From: Sambucus nigra | Taxonomy: Eukaryota; Streptophyta; Magnoliopsida; Dipsacales; Adoxaceae | DNA length: 64,000 nt | Direction: 5' to 3' | Assembly (NCBI GenBank): GCA_949130495.1 | Contig: OX422208.1 | Coordinates: 401,381,885 to 401,445,884, forward strand | In this document: in pieces, positions 34,147 to 46,200 of the stretch | Layout: every line of letters starts with the position of its first letter | Numbering within the stretch: the stretch's first letter is position 1 | Position numbers and translations under genes: made by a program | The notes under the pieces: model-generated | What the model saw: only the letters and a program-made list of their open reading frames with translations | Database searches by the model: none | What the model was told of the DNA's origin: nothing

Positions 34147-34700
34147 CTATATTTCCCAACAAGTAATATTTGGAATACATTTACCAAGGAATCTGGAATA
34201 ATCTTGAGGCCCAGATTTGATCCACCAAATTTTAAGAACAAAAGCAATATTGGAGGTGTTCATATTAATCCCCATGAAATTGGAGAAAAGTTTCCACACA
34301 TGTATGATTGTAGGGCAATGGATGAACATGTGATCCAATGATTCTATATGAGCCTAACATGCCAAACATCTTGAACAAAGCTTCATGCCAACTGAATGAA
34401 TGGATTATCCTATAGGAAGACAATTGTTAATTATTTTTCATAGGTTAATCAAATTTTTTTTGGAATACTAATATCCCAAATAAAGGTGCTGACAGTAGAT
34501 AATGTATAGTGCATTTTATAATAATCATAAGCAGAGCTGAGAGAGAATTGACTTGTTGCTTCAGGAACCCAAAACCACTGTTCTTTCTTAAGAACCATAT
34601 TTTCTAGGCATGTTTCATTCACCTTGACTAACTTCCTCCAAGTATGAGAGACTATAGTAGGACCCTGGATGTAATTTTTATACCTATTAGTCATGTAAAC
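34147..34700 (-). pseudogene. LINE zf-RVT region
   Basis: Minus-strand reading: QWFWVPEATSQFSLSSAYDY and STFIWDISIPKKI (the GxFSxxSAYxxx...WxxIWxxxxPPKI pattern), then C-x3-C-type text near 34,360 and MDHMFIHCPTIIHVWKLFS (the DHLFxxCPxAxxVW pattern). This Cys/His-rich domain follows reverse transcriptase in plant L1 elements. Confidence 0.85.
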
Positions 34701-34865
34701 TTACCATAAGGACTTTTCAGTGGACATCTTCTAATAGAGCTTCATAACGGATGTTGTAGATAGATGATTGAAATTTACAAGGCCAAGCCCTCCCTCCATG
34801 ATATCTTTACTAATTTATTCCCATCTCTTCCATTGGTTCTTCCAGCCTTGGACATCACTACCTCC

Positions 34866-35102
34866 TCAGAAGAACTTGTTCAAAATTCGATCGATCTTAG
34901 TAACAACAGCTTTAGGTGGAGAAAGAGCAGATATAAGATAATAAGTGATAAATGAGAGAACATGTTTTAGCAGGGTAATTCTACCACCATCAGAAAGGAG
35001 TTTTGATTGTGAATCTGTTATCGTTTCTCTCAAGGCATTGATTAGGCTGTCATAATATTTAACATTGTTCCTCCCTGATTCGTCCCGAATCATAACACTC
35101 AT
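34866..35102 (-). pseudogene. LINE reverse transcriptase C-terminus
   Basis: NNVKYYDSLINALRETITDS, QSKLLSDGGRITLLKHVLSF and ITYYLISALSPPKAVVTKID match the WKxKxLSxGGRLTLIKSVLSSIPxYLLSxxxxPxxVxxxI segment. The YADD core would lie upstream and is missing. Confidence 0.88.
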
Positions 35103-35105
35103 TAC

Positions 35106-35849
35106 CCTCGAACTTAGGCATTTTAGCCCCCTCGAGTAATTTAAAATCTATAATTATGTCAATCATACAACCTTTGTTTTATATGATAACATGTTATTTT
35201 AGATATAATTGAGATTTTATACGTATTAAAGTGCTTAGTATGAAGTTTGGGCACATTATAGTACAGTTCCGTCGCGATTCGTACGTTCAGGGGCATTTTC
35301 GTAATTTCACATTTTGGTATTTTTGCTCGAAGTATATACGAAAGTTGTAGTCTTCGGGCCAAGATTTGCGTTTCCATAAACGGTGCTCGAATCGGAGTCC
35401 TAGCGAAGAAAACACAAACCTTTAATTGAAAAAGAATTATAAGAAAAATAACAATTTTATTAATACCCACCATTTCCCTTTTCTCTTTTATTAACAATTT
35501 AATATATACCCTATATATCCCTCACTCGTTTTTGCAACAAACTGAATTTAAAAATGGCGATTTGTCCCTAGTCTTAAGCACATATGCAAATGGGTCTTTT
35601 AGGCCACCTTTATGGAGCTTGAGCTTTGGCCATTAATGGAGATGGAGTTTATTGGTTATTTTTGGAAATGGGTCTTGGCATAAAGTTGCATCTCTCGGCT
35701 TATGTTGTGTAGCACGATTTTGTAGTTGGCTTTCGGTTTTGCAGCATAAAACGAATTTGGTTCTTGTGCCATGGGAGTTGGGTTGTGCGAAGTGTAGAGA
35801 TGTGGTTTTGGTGATGCTGTTGTGCGCTGCAATGCTGTGTGGAGGTGGG
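35106..35849. other. No recognisable gene
   Basis: Moderately AT-rich. CCAAGATTTGCGTTTCCATA and GTGCTCGAATCGGAGTCCTA (35,370-35,404) look like LTR-derived text, possibly the beginning of element C's LTR, but I cannot place an edge. Confidence 0.4.
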
Positions 35850-35857
35850 CTGGTGTA

Positions 35858-35995
35858 GCAGCGCCGGTTGACCGCGGCCAACTCGTGATCGATCGGATTT
35901 TGGATTTTACCCTTTATGCCGTGACAATGTGCTTCTCCTCTTTCATGTGGTCGATCACAATTTGGCCACTGGTTGACCAGTGTTCTGTTTTTAGC
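35858..35995. repeat. Palindrome cluster (GGTTGACC/GATCGATC) upstream of TATA
   Basis: GCGCCGGTTGACCGCGGCCA, GTGATCGATCGGATT, TGTGGTCGATCACAATTTGG and CACTGGTTGACCAGTG. The last is a perfect 16-base palindrome. Same word family as 15,101-15,284. Confidence 0.75.
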
Positions 35996-36121
35996 CGAGA
36001 TTGTTGTGTCACCTTCTTTTCCCTATTTATTTCTTTTTTTATTTTTCCTTTATCCCTTTAAATGTAACTATTCCCTTTTTCTTTTCATATTTTTTTCTTT
36101 CCTTCCTTTTTTCCAACTTAC

Positions 36122-36130
36122 TATAAATAC
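36122..36130 (+). promoter_or_regulatory. TATA box in element C LTR
   Basis: TATAAATAC about 130 bases downstream of the palindrome cluster. Confidence 0.6.
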
Positions 36131-37115
36131 GCTCTTTGGTGTATTTTTGTAGAAGATCACATGGTATCTAGTTTTGTTTTCTAGATTTTCCATCTCTCTT
36201 AATTTAGACCAAGGTTAGAGATGATTTTGGGGTTTATTGTGGAAACCACCTCTCTCATCATTTGTGTTGGATTTTCTCCATTCATGTAAGATCTCTTCTA
36301 CTATTCATTGTCTTCTTTCCCTTTTATTTTTATTTTTATCTTTGTTCATTTTTATTCCATGCTTTATTTATTATTTCTTGCCTAGATTAATTATGTAGTT
36401 AATTTAATTAGTGTTAACTCAATTAGTGTGCTATAACTAATTAGTTGATTTTATTTATGTCATTAATTATGTGTAGTGGCCAATTGAGATTAGGTTGTGT
36501 GGGATTGAACTCCCTTCGGGTTGACGGGTTACTTTGCTTTGGTGATGGTTTCTCACAGGTTTATTTCGAGTGGGTCTTTCTAGTTATTATGCCTAGGAGA
36601 TTTAACGAGGTATATCATGTATGCTCCATATTTATGACCTTGCGTGCGTAATTTCCGGGGTATTTTTTTACGCCAAAATCTTATTAGACTTTTATGAAAA
36701 TTAAGGGGTGTGATAACTCTTGGTTTGATTAACAGTCGAAACAAGATGCAATCTTAATAACTAGTGAGCCCATGTAACCATTTTATACTAATTAATTCGG
36801 GGTGAGGGATATCCTACGCAACCTATAGTTTTTATTCCCTTTGTTAATGTACTTTAAATACAGTCTCGCCTAGTATAATATTTTCCTTTATTTATCTTTT
36901 ACTTTGTTGGCAATTATCTTTTAAACTTTTATTTTAGAAGTATGGAATCCATTAAATTCTAGCAACTCATCTCTGTGGATTTTTGATACCCGGACTTGGC
37001 CGCTATACTCCCTTAAAAGAGTGTAGTCATATGTTTTTTTTTTTTTTATTGAGGAGGTGAATCGAAAACAACGATTAGCATCTTGACATGCGCTACTTTT
37101 CACACTCAATCAAAA

Positions 37116-37133
37116 TGGCGTCGTTGACGGGGA
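37116..37133 (+). other. Athila primer-binding site (element C)
   Basis: TGGCGTCGTTGACGGGGA, two changes from TGGCGCCGTTGCCGGGGA, the Athila site complementary to tRNA-Asp. Confidence 0.85.
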
Positions 37134-37308
37134 GTGTTTAGTCATAGAATGTAATTGTCTTAATATTTCGTAATATTTTTTCTATTTGTATTTTTTTTTC
37201 TAAAATTTTTTGCAGGACTTCTACATTTGAGCGCAAAGAACTGTTCAAATTTTTCGTTCGCACATAACTTTGTGGAATTTGCCATATCGAGCCTTTGTTG
37301 GGGTAAGC

Positions 37309-38183
37309 ATGTCTTATTCCAATTTTTCTGGTAATCCTAATGATAATTCTCAAAATCCCTATAAACCTATGACTTTTGTTCAATACTTACAAGCCCAAAA
37401 ATTTACAACATCTAAAATAACTTTGGGTGAGTATTACGAAAGTGAAAAGTACGGATTACAAAAATTTTGGGAATGATCATTTCGATTTTGGGTCGCAAGA
37501 TCCTTATGATAAGAATTTTGATAGATATTGTAAAAGCTTTCAAAATTCTTAAAATAATGATTTTGATAGTAGTTCTGATGACAATTTTCAAAGCTCACAT
37601 TTTCAAGAATCCGCGCCTCGACCTATGACATTTGGTGAGGGTTTGCGTGCGCTTGAAAATGAGAAAATTGAAAACCGTTATCGGAAAGAAAATTGTTATT
37701 GGGAACATGAGTTGGATTTATTATTTGAATATGACGACGATTTTTCTTTCAAGACTTTTGAAGTCGATTTTTCTTTACTTGACCCATGGTATAGTAGAGA
37801 ATGGAAATGAGGAAGAAATGGGTGTAGTATCCATTTGCAATGAACTCATTTCTTCTTTGATTCTCAAAGAAGAAAGTTTCATTACGAAAGATCATATTTC
37901 CTTCGAAATTAAACATTCAAGCGATGATAACTCATCTCTTGAGATTGAATTTATTTGGTCCCCATCTTTATTCTATACTAACACACCAACACTAGTACTC
38001 GATGAATCGTTTCCAAACGTTATAGTTTCAAACCTTTTCACTGATGAGGAGTACTCGCTCGAGTCTCCTTCCATCAATGCATCTTTGCCCCCATTGGGAA
38101 TCGACCTGAATTCTAGAGTCCATTTGAATATCCTCATAAGGAATCGACCAACATACCATGTATCTTTTATAAACATTCTTTAA
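37309..38183 (+). pseudogene. Acidic, Asn/Ser/Phe-rich ORF of unknown function
   Basis: Starts MSYSNFSGNPNDNSQNPYKP, 175 bases after the primer site. After a stop and shift near 37,474 it continues DHFDFGSQDPYDKNFDRYCK. From 37,625 it reads MTFGEGLRALENEKIENRYR and YWEHELDLLFEYDDDFSFKT. After a shift near 37,805 it reads VVSICNELISSLILKEESFI and continues to INIL at 38,183. That gives about 290 codons with two frameshifts and one other stop. The composition is low-complexity and acidic, with no domain I know. It sits where gag should begin and precedes the recognisable gag end at 38,690. Either the divergent N-terminal part of an Athila gag or an extra ORF of this subfamily. Confidence 0.55.
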
Positions 38184-38639
38184 TAGTCTTCATAAGATTT
38201 TAATCTTATAAGGATGTGTTTGTTATCAATGAGACCTAGAGTGAAAGATGTTTTGAGGGAAAAGGTTTGGAATACCTATCGTATAATTTCCACAAAATGT
38301 CTATCATGAGAACATTTCCCTACCAAGGCATGTGTTGAATAGTTTGGATAGGCATTCGATGTCTTTATTGGAGAAATAATCTTCTAGTTCACCTTTGTAA
38401 GTGGTTGGTTATTTTAGATCAATAGTTTGTTGTTGAGAGGATGATTCAACCACTATAGAGGTAAAAGATCAATTCCACATAGTCTTAATGTTTGGTGGCT
38501 TAGAATCAACGTGGGGATGATGGTCATGGTTTACTATGCAAACCCTAATGGAGGCTAAAGAGAGAGAGATAGATGTTCCATAGTTTCAAAGGAGACCAAA
38601 AAGAATCCTAATGATCAAGACAATGATAAATTGAGTGTG
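38184..38639. other. Decayed interior of element C
   Basis: No readable similarity; presumably the middle of gag. Confidence 0.4.
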
Positions 38640-38920
38640 AATGAAAATGATCCAGTTGATGTTAAGAAATATACTATTCCCTAACCTTCCCCACAAATAC
38701 ATAAACCACCATAAAAGGAAAGCCAAAATACGGATATTTCAGAACTTTTCAAATAAGTCTCAATAAGCATTCATTTTATTGAGGCTATTAAGCAAGTTAC
38801 GACTTATGCTAAATTTTTGAAAGATTTGTGCATGGTGAATCATAAGCTTCATATGTCTGCGAAGATGCATTTGTAGCCACACATGTGAATTAAATCCTAT
38901 GACACAAGATCCCACCAAAA
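38640..38920 (+). pseudogene. Athila gag C-terminal segment
   Basis: VSISIHFIEAIKQVTTYAKF followed by LKDLCMVNHKLHMSAKMHL matches the INIPFxDAIxQxPSYAKFLKDLCTxKRK block at the end of Athila gag, just before protease. A preceding YTIP*PSPQIHKPP recalls the usual PPPxPQR lead-in. Confidence 0.85.
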
Positions 38921-38924
38921 TACA

Positions 38925-39370
38925 AGGACCCAAGGTTTCGTACAATTTCTTATTACACTAGGGATTTTCACATCGATAACGCTTCTCTTAATTTAGCATT
39001 AGTGTCAACTTGCTTCCTTTTCAGCTTTTAGACAAACTTGGGTTAGTTGAACTTAAGATCTTTGCTTCACTTTGCAACTAGCAAGCCATTCAATCAAAAT
39101 CCCCATGGTATTCTTGAGGATGTCTTAGTGCAAGTAAAAAAAAATTATATTTCCATGTTAATTTTGTTGTGTTGGATACCGAACCAGCAGAAATGTTAAG
39201 TCCCAAATTTTGATTATTTTAGGGCATCAATTTTTTTCTACCCGGAATGGCACTATTAGTTATTAGAATGTGGTGAGGAAATTATTGGTTGTAACATGAA
39301 GCTTGAATTGAAGATTTTTAACATTGATAAGCAACAACTTGGCGAGTATGAGTATGGAGATAATATTGAT
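38925..39370 (+). pseudogene. Athila aspartic protease
   Basis: Pieces in alternating frames: DFHIDNASLNLA (the IGxxxIDNALLDLGASVNLLP block; the catalytic DLGAS is read NLALV), QLLDKLGLVELKIF-type text, NPHGILEDVLVQVKKNYI (xPxGIIEDVLVxVDxFYFPVDFVVLD), FVVLDTEPAEM, and a decayed LGRPFL near 39,215. The order and spacing are right. Stops and shifts are frequent. Confidence 0.82.
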
Positions 39371-39862
39371 GATTGAGCTTGTGCTAATGTGTGTTATATG
39401 GAGAATATGGAGGAATTAAAATCTTTTGTTGATTTTATGTCCCAAAAATATACACCACTTATTTTCAATATGGAGAGTGTATCCACCATTATTTCTACCC
39501 CATTCTCTCACACCTTTCATAAGGTACTTCATCTTGATTTGAAGTTTCGTGCATCACATATTATCATTAACTACTTTTCTTAAAAAGAAAAGGATTAAAG
39601 AGAATGCATTTATGACATTGTTTCTCACTACCCATTTCCATTGAACCTCCATTTAAAAGTAACGATGTTATTTAATTTTCATCTCACGCAGAGTTTCAAA
39701 ATGAATGTTCATCCTTGGAACTGAATTCAACCGTTAATATAGTTAGTAGGATATGGTGCATTTATGAGTTTCAACCTTTCTACTCTACAATCATCCCCAA
39801 TCAAAAAAAAGTATGAGCATCACGGAGAAGAGTTATCTCTGTGTGAATCACTTCTTCTTTAG
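39371..39862. other. Decayed downstream part of element C
   Basis: No clear domains. Reverse transcriptase, integrase and a 3' LTR of element C were not found, so C is truncated on this side. Confidence 0.45.
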
Positions 39863-39970
39863 ATAGATGCCACATTTGTGAATTAACTAGAGCATCGTCA
39901 GCCCAATATAATTGGCATAGATGACACATTTGTGAATTAATTAGATCATCTTCAGCCCAATATAATTGAC
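39863..39970. repeat. 54-bp tandem duplication
   Basis: Two units, ATAGATGCCACATTTGTGAA...CAATATAATTGGC and ATAGATGACACATTTGTGAA...CAATATAATTGAC, differ at a few bases. Confidence 0.9.
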
Positions 39971-41720
39971 AATAATTATTTCCATGATTACATGATAAAT
40001 TCTATTTAATGTATGAGCATTAAAACTCCACTTGTTACATCCACAAATTTAGAGCTCGACAAACATGACATAGATCGATGCCCATTTCTCTTAATTTCGG
40101 AGAATTGCCACCGGCCTAAAAATATCACGATGTCATACTAGTGACCTTTTACGTGTCATTTTTCTTTTCGTGCGGTCATATTTTGGAAAGACCCTCAATT
40201 TTTTGCCTTATAGTTTACGATTTTGAAATTGTTCCGAGTTGGTAGTGGGCCTTTATCCCCATTCGTAGGAGTGAATGATTCCATTTTCTTCACTCATGTA
40301 AAGTTAATGCAAATATTTTCTAAAAATTATTGAGTGAATTCTTCAATATATGTCTCATTCATAAGTTGAGGGTATTTCATTTTGTCATATTCAGGGCATT
40401 GTGGTAATTTTTCCTCATGATGGAAATTTTATTAAAATGGTGCTTGTGGATTTTTTTATAGATTTGGATTCATTGAAACCGTTGTGGCATTTAAATGATT
40501 GAGTGGGATCATTTGTCTTTTTAATGTTGAGAAAGCAGTGGGATGTCATAATAGAGGATTTTGTTGGTGCATAATTATTATGGGTCATTTTGGTAAACGT
40601 TTGTGTTATTGAGGTGTTCATAGTTGATTCGGGAATTTAAGAAATTTTACACACCATTGCAAAAGTTGTGAGGAGAAAATTTAAATTTTGGAGGTGCTAA
40701 GTTTTTTTCTTCAATAAATTTCAGTTTTAAAAACTTTCAATTTTGGGGAGTAGTAAAAAATTAATTGAAAATTTTTAACTTATTTTAGCAATCAAGTTTA
40801 ATATATTTGGCCAATAAGTTCAGTTTTTTAAAATACTCCCAAGTCACAGCCCATGTGCCACTTAGCACACCTTCTAACCCCATTTTCCTCTAAGACCTTA
40901 ACTCACAACCTAACTACTTCACATATCCCCATTCCCATGTACACCCATCCTTCCCGTTGATGCCCAAATTTCCATGCACACACTCAACATACATGACCTC
41001 ATTATTCCCCCATAATCACCTCACCTCCCTTGGTCATACATCACCTCTTTACAAGATTTGTTTTATTTATTTTCCTCTTTTTTCACTAATTTTCGTGTTT
41101 TCTTTTTGATGTTGAATTTAATAACAAATTGGGTGAATTTATTTTATTTTATTATCTTTATTTGTGTTGTTGTTGATAAAATTTGGGCTTCCTTTAAACT
41201 AATTGCACAACTATATTCATTTTTTAATTATGCAAATTAAGTGTTTAAAAAAATGCCCCAACCCAACTTTTAAAAACAATTTCACCCAATTCACTATAAC
41301 ACTCGTATCTCTTACTCACCTTACCCCACTCTCATGTACGTGATCACCAACACCAATTCTCATAACAATTGCCCACTAATTTGTGAATTAAAATATATAC
41401 TCTTTTAGGGGTACAATGGTGGATATTTTTATAATGTGCGTGGGAACGTCAAAACTTTAATTGTTTGTTTGATGTAGAATTCATTTATGTTAAAGAATTG
41501 ATTTTTTTGGAGAGTAAATGGAAAATTTTCAAACATATCCACCACACCACCATACTCAATGCTTGAACTAATGCTTGAGATGCTTGATTTTGTCACGAAT
41601 TTTCGATATTTTTCAAAACTTTATTTGTGACTGTGTATTATTTATTTTGTATATATCAGGTTTTTTTTCTTTTGTTACAGAAAGTTGTCTGAGATCAAAC
41701 ATAAACTATCTTAAAGGATA
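39971..41720. other. No recognisable gene
   Basis: AT-rich. A C-rich, gene-leader-like stretch at 40,850-41,050 is followed by no coding. TGTCTGAGATCA occurs at 41,687 and again at 41,721, the second being the start of the copia LTR-like repeat. Confidence 0.5.
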
Positions 41721-42530
41721 TGTCTGAGATCATATTTTAGAGGAATCTTCTTGTGGGATAAATCGTGGTTTGGGATACCCGTTTATAAACTTATAAGTTT
41801 TTACTCTAGCAGCATACTTAGCTAGTGGATTTTATATTCTGGAAGAGTATCAAATAATTTAATTTAAAGATAAAGATGTACATAAAACATTGGTGAAAAT
41901 CAATTAAAAACATATTGAATTTCACTAACAATTATTGGATGCTTAATGCGGGGAATCACATTATGCCCAATCTAACTTTGCAAACAAGGCATCATTATTC
42001 AAGTAATTCTGAGACAATTAAATTGGAGTGAAATTATAGTCATTTAGTGGAATTAATTATAATTAAATCAGAACAAAAATATATTACAGGAAGTAATATA
42101 AGATTTTCATATTTATATTTGGAAGTCAATTTAATTATTCGTCTTGGGTCCCTAATGTAATCTATTACCCAATTTGTAGCCATAAACTCTATAGAAATAC
42201 TAATTGTCCCAATCCCACTTCAAATTCCCTTACGTAAGGGGTTTATAAAAATAACACATCACAAGTGTTATAGAGAAGGAGGGAAAAACACTACTTACAT
42301 TTTTATGAAGGGGTGAGGAGAGAGAAAGTAATTTCTCTCATATTTTATCAAGTTTTCATAACCAAGAGTACCTGCATACAAGTCTAAATTTGGATGAATC
42401 ATATAATAGAAGATTCAAGGTATTCATGACATTCTAATAATATTTTTAAAGAGTAAGAAAATAAACATCCTCATCTTCAACATAAAATATTTCTCCTCAT
42501 TTAGATCATTTATAAGATCCACGAAGGGGC
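41721..42530 (+). repeat. Copia left LTR
   Basis: TGTCTGAGATCATATTTTAG aligns with TGTTTGAAATCATATTCTAG at 48,164. Further shared text: AACTTATAAGTTTTxA, AGTATCAAATAA, TTGAATTTCAC, TTGGGTCC, TATGAAxGG...GAGAGA and GGATxATATAxTAGAAGAT. A TATA-like TTTATAAAAATAAC lies at 42,241. The right edge is not defined. Confidence 0.65.
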
Positions 42531-44040
42531 CTTAATTTGAATCCAATACTCATTCTTTGAAGCTAGTTCTTTTTAATTTGTTTTTAAATTTTGATCAATT
42601 GAAGTTCGTAGGGAAGAATTTTTTTATGTTGATCCCTAAAATTTACTAGTTATGATCTAATATTTTATGGGATTTGGTCATGGGGAAAGTTCCATGAATT
42701 TTCGTTAACTTTTGCTTAAGCTTGGAAGGTTTTTCCATGGCTTATACGAAGTGGATACGAATATCAAAAGGTGTACTTTTGGTATAGTCCTAGACCTAGA
42801 CAAATCCGGATATCCAATCCGACCTAAAAATCGGCTCAATCCAGCCTTGGGAGCAATATCAGCTTTTGCCAAATTTTGTGTTGTTTTAATGGTTTTTGCT
42901 TTGGTTCTTCATTCCGATATTTCTCAAACGTACAATTCAATATTTTCGAAAGTTCAATTCATGAAGAAAGACAATTTTTTAATTTATTTACTTCAAGTAG
43001 GATTCTTACTCGTGAATAAGTCTACATGCAATGGAATTCTTGATCTACGGTAATTTTACTTCAAAAATAACTCTAGCCCATAATGGGGAAAGGAATTTGT
43101 TTTTAATTTGAATTAAATTAATTTATTCTAAATGAAAATATTTTATTTTGGAAAATTAAAATAGTGAGGCCGGTTAGTTTAATTTGGAAGTTGGGATATT
43201 ATCGTTTATTGAATTCTGGAAATTAAAATTTTAAAAATATTTTTTAAAAATATCCTCAATTTCAAATATTAAGTGGAAAATGGGTTTTTAAAATAAATGT
43301 CCTAGTCTAAATCAATATTTTAAAATGTGATGTCATTAAATTCTCATGGTAGCTTAACTTTCCTCTCCAATTGAGATAATTATTCAAGGTAAAGTTGTAG
43401 TTCTTTGAAATTGATTTCGAGTGAGGTTGATCCCCCAATGTGAGACTTCTAAACAAGAAAATTTCATTTTAAAGAATGAGTTGATTGTATATATTTAAAC
43501 ATGAATAATGACATTCTCCCCAGTAGAGCCACTGTCATTGATTATAAGACCAAAATATGGTAGCTATTTAATTATGGTACATATTGGTTTTCTGGACTGC
43601 CCAGATATCATAATTGAAACATGTAATATTTTCCTAATTTAGAGTGAAATAATTTAATCTCCCAAAGATAAATTTTATTTCATTATAGAATTAGGATGCT
43701 CGATAAGATTAATTAAATTAGCAATATAGGGCAGCAAATTAAAATTTAATCAAAAGTTTAATTCTTACTTATTTAATTGAAAATTATTATTTTTAATGAT
43801 CATTCTCATATTTCAAAATGGGATCAAATTTCAACCCACTTGCATCAATCATATAGGAAAACAAATTTACAAGTTCTTACAACAAGATTCTGAACCTTAA
43901 GGACACGTTTGAGGATAAGAATCATGTGCTATGGAGACTTGTCTGAGATGGTCGATGGTACTCTAGTTACGAACCATGTTTAAAAGATGATGTCCATCTT
44001 AGGAGAACTCTAGGTCATTGTATGAAAAATAGATAGGGGA
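42531..44040. other. Copia interior without readable gag
   Basis: Open frames here (for example 42,712-43,053) show no copia gag similarity. AT-rich and repeat-poor. Confidence 0.45.
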
Positions 44041-44059
44041 GACAAAAAGATAATATTTG

Positions 44060-45185
44060 AGAATTGTTTTTATTATCCACTATTAGAAGAAATTTAATTT
44101 TAATTTTTAGATTAATAATGGATAGATATTTGGTTTATTTAAATAAATATATTTTTATCAAAATTGGAATATTTATACGTGCTATTTCACTAGAAAATAA
44201 TTTGTATGTTATAACACATGTCTCACCAATACTGCTAAAGACTAAAATGAATAACTCAAATTGAAATAAAATTAAGAGAAAGAAAACTTCTAAGATTAAG
44301 AAAACATATCTTTAGAGCTGACGCCTAGGTCATATTAATGTAAAAAGATTTCAAAGACTAGTTTTAATGGGATGTTAAGTTAATATGAAGTGAAGGCACT
44401 TTTAGTTTGTGAATCTTATTTAGAAGGTAAAATGAACGAGAGGCATTTTGCCACCAAAGTATATAGAGATAAATATGTGTTGGAATTGCTTCATTTTTAT
44501 TTATGTGGTCTTATGACTGTCCAAAAAATAGTGGTTATGAATTCTTCGTCAATATCATTGATGATTACTCAAGGCATGGATACATTTACCTTATGCACCA
44601 TAAATCTGAAGCCTTTGATAAGTTCAAAATATAAAAGGTTGAGGTGGATCGTAGGAATGGAAAACTAATCCAAACCCTATGAACTGATTGTGGGGGTGAG
44701 TACCTCTTTGCAAAGTTTAGGAATCATTTTTCAGATGTGGGGATTATATCCCAGTTTTCTGCACCGTGCAGTCCAAAACAAAATGGTGTAGTAAAAAGGA
44801 TGAACAAGAATCTTTTGGAAATGATTAAATCTATTATGAGATATTAAGATTTGATGAATTCGTTTTGGGTTTATGCATTAGAGATGACTACTTATTTACT
44901 GAACACATATCCTTCTAAATTAATTTTAATGACACCCATGGAACCGTGGAATGGGCACAATCGTAGTTTAGGACATGTTCGAATTTAGGATTTCTCAACA
45001 CACATGTTGAGGAAGGAGCCAGGGTTCTTGCAATCAAGGGCAAGAGTGTGTCTCTTTGTAAATTACTCATAAATAACTAAAGGTGGTATTTTTTGTAATC
45101 CTAGGGAACAGAGGGTAATTATAAATACTAATGCCTTGTACTTAGAGTAAGACTACATAATGGACTACAAACCCAAGAGTAAGTT
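44060..45185 (+). pseudogene. Copia protease end, pre-integrase and integrase
   Basis: RRNLILIFRLIMDRYLVYLN and LENNLYVI (end of protease region), then RLGHINVKRFQRLV (pre-integrase LGHIxxxRxxxL) and ALLVCESYLEGKMNERHF (CExCLEGKMTKxPF). The catalytic core follows: IDDYSRHGYIYLMHHKSEAF (first Asp), TDCGGEY (second Asp; usually SDRGGEY) and SPKQNGVVKRMNKNLLEMI, where the usual NGVxER has Lys for the catalytic Glu. The end includes CLFVNYS*ITKGGIFCNPRE and DYIMDYKPKSK. Stops are frequent. Confidence 0.9.
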
Positions 45186-45379
45186 GATTTATAAGAGTGA
45201 ATAGGGCAAAATAGTGGAGTTTTTCTGAACAACTTGTATAGGATGACATACAACTTGATATTGATAATAAATTACCTGATAGTGGTGGGAATATTATCCA
45301 TGATCATAATACACGTGTCCCATATACATTACCATAAATATATACATATCGTACTGTTAGAGTTAAGCGACACCGTGAC

Positions 45380-46200
45380 ATGTTAGTGTATTTAGATGAA
45401 CGCTTAAGTGAAATCCCAAGGGAGCAAGAACCATATCTGAGGATCTACAATGAGGAACTCCAAGATAAGAACTTTGAACTTTGGATTACGGCTATGAATA
45501 CCGAGATGGATTTAATGTATTCAACTCATATTTGGGACCTTATAGACTTTTTTTATGGGATAAAACCCAATGGATGTGAATGGAACCACAAAAGGAGAAG
45601 ATTGATACATGGGAAGGTGGAAAACTTCAAGACAATCTAGTTGCAAAAGGATTTATTCAAAAATAGGTTATTAACTATGAGAAACGTTCTCTATAGGAAC
45701 CACAATAATGTCTATCCCAATTCTTTTATCCCTTTCATCTCATCTTGATTACAAAAACTGGAAAATGGATATTAAAACTACATTCTTGAGTAGTAGTCTA
45801 GACAAGTTCACCTATATGATGCAACCTGAGGGATTCATAGAATGTATCTTAGACATAAAAAATTTCAAGTTTAAGAGGTAAATTTATATAATTAAACAAG
45901 AATCAAGGTATCAAAACATCCAATTTGACCACGCAATCAAATATTTTAGTTTTGACCAATGACCCAAATAAAACTTGTGTGTATAAGAAACATGGCAAAA
46001 AATGAGGTGGTATTTTTAGTACTTTATGTGGATGATATTCTCATAATCAGGAATGATGTGGGTGTATTGCCCAATGTAAGAACGTGGTTGTCTAGTGAGT
46101 GTAATAGGAAGGACTTAGTAGAATCCAATCACATCATTAGGATCAAGCTTTTGCTTTATCAAAAAATTAGATGTTTGGCTTAAGCCAAGCCACTTATATC
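45380..46200 (+). pseudogene. Copia reverse transcriptase
   Basis: FELWITAMNTEMDLMYSTHI and WDLIDFFYGIKPNGCEWNHK (WxxAMxxEMxSMxxNxVWELVDLPxGxKPIGCKWxxK), LVAKGFIQK, WKMDIKTTFLSSSLDKFTYM (WQMDVKTAFLNGxLxExIYM), MQPEGFI, NIQFDHAIKYFSFDQ, and an intact catalytic block FLVLYVDDILIIRNDVG (YVDD at 46,025-46,036). Several frameshifts are present. Copies element RNA into DNA when intact. Confidence 0.92.

Larger units (their letters stand above)
33275..35105 (-). mobile_element. 5'-truncated LINE (L1-type) retroposon
   Basis: The minus strand carries, in order, the end of reverse transcriptase, a zinc-knuckle zf-RVT region, an RNase H domain and a 3' untranslated region. It ends in an A-run (plus strand TTTTTTTAAC at about 33,274-33,283). 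The 3' untranslated region has the CTTTTTTTCTCGGGGTTCTG phrase common at plant LINE ends. The 5' part, including the endonuclease and the RT core, is absent, as usual after incomplete target-primed synthesis. Confidence 0.85.
35850..37112 (+). repeat. Athila-like 5' LTR (element C), start uncertain
   Basis: The right end is fixed by the primer site at 37,116. The last 700 bases resemble element A's LTR (GGATTTTTGATACCCGGACT, TATACTCCC...AGAGTGTAGT, AACAACGATTAGC). A TATA box at 36,122 and a palindrome array at 35,858-35,995 precede. The true TG start was not found. Confidence 0.65.

Noticed and set aside
42712..43053. 113-codon frame as copia gag
   Set aside because: No gag or zinc-knuckle pattern; kept as unassigned interior.
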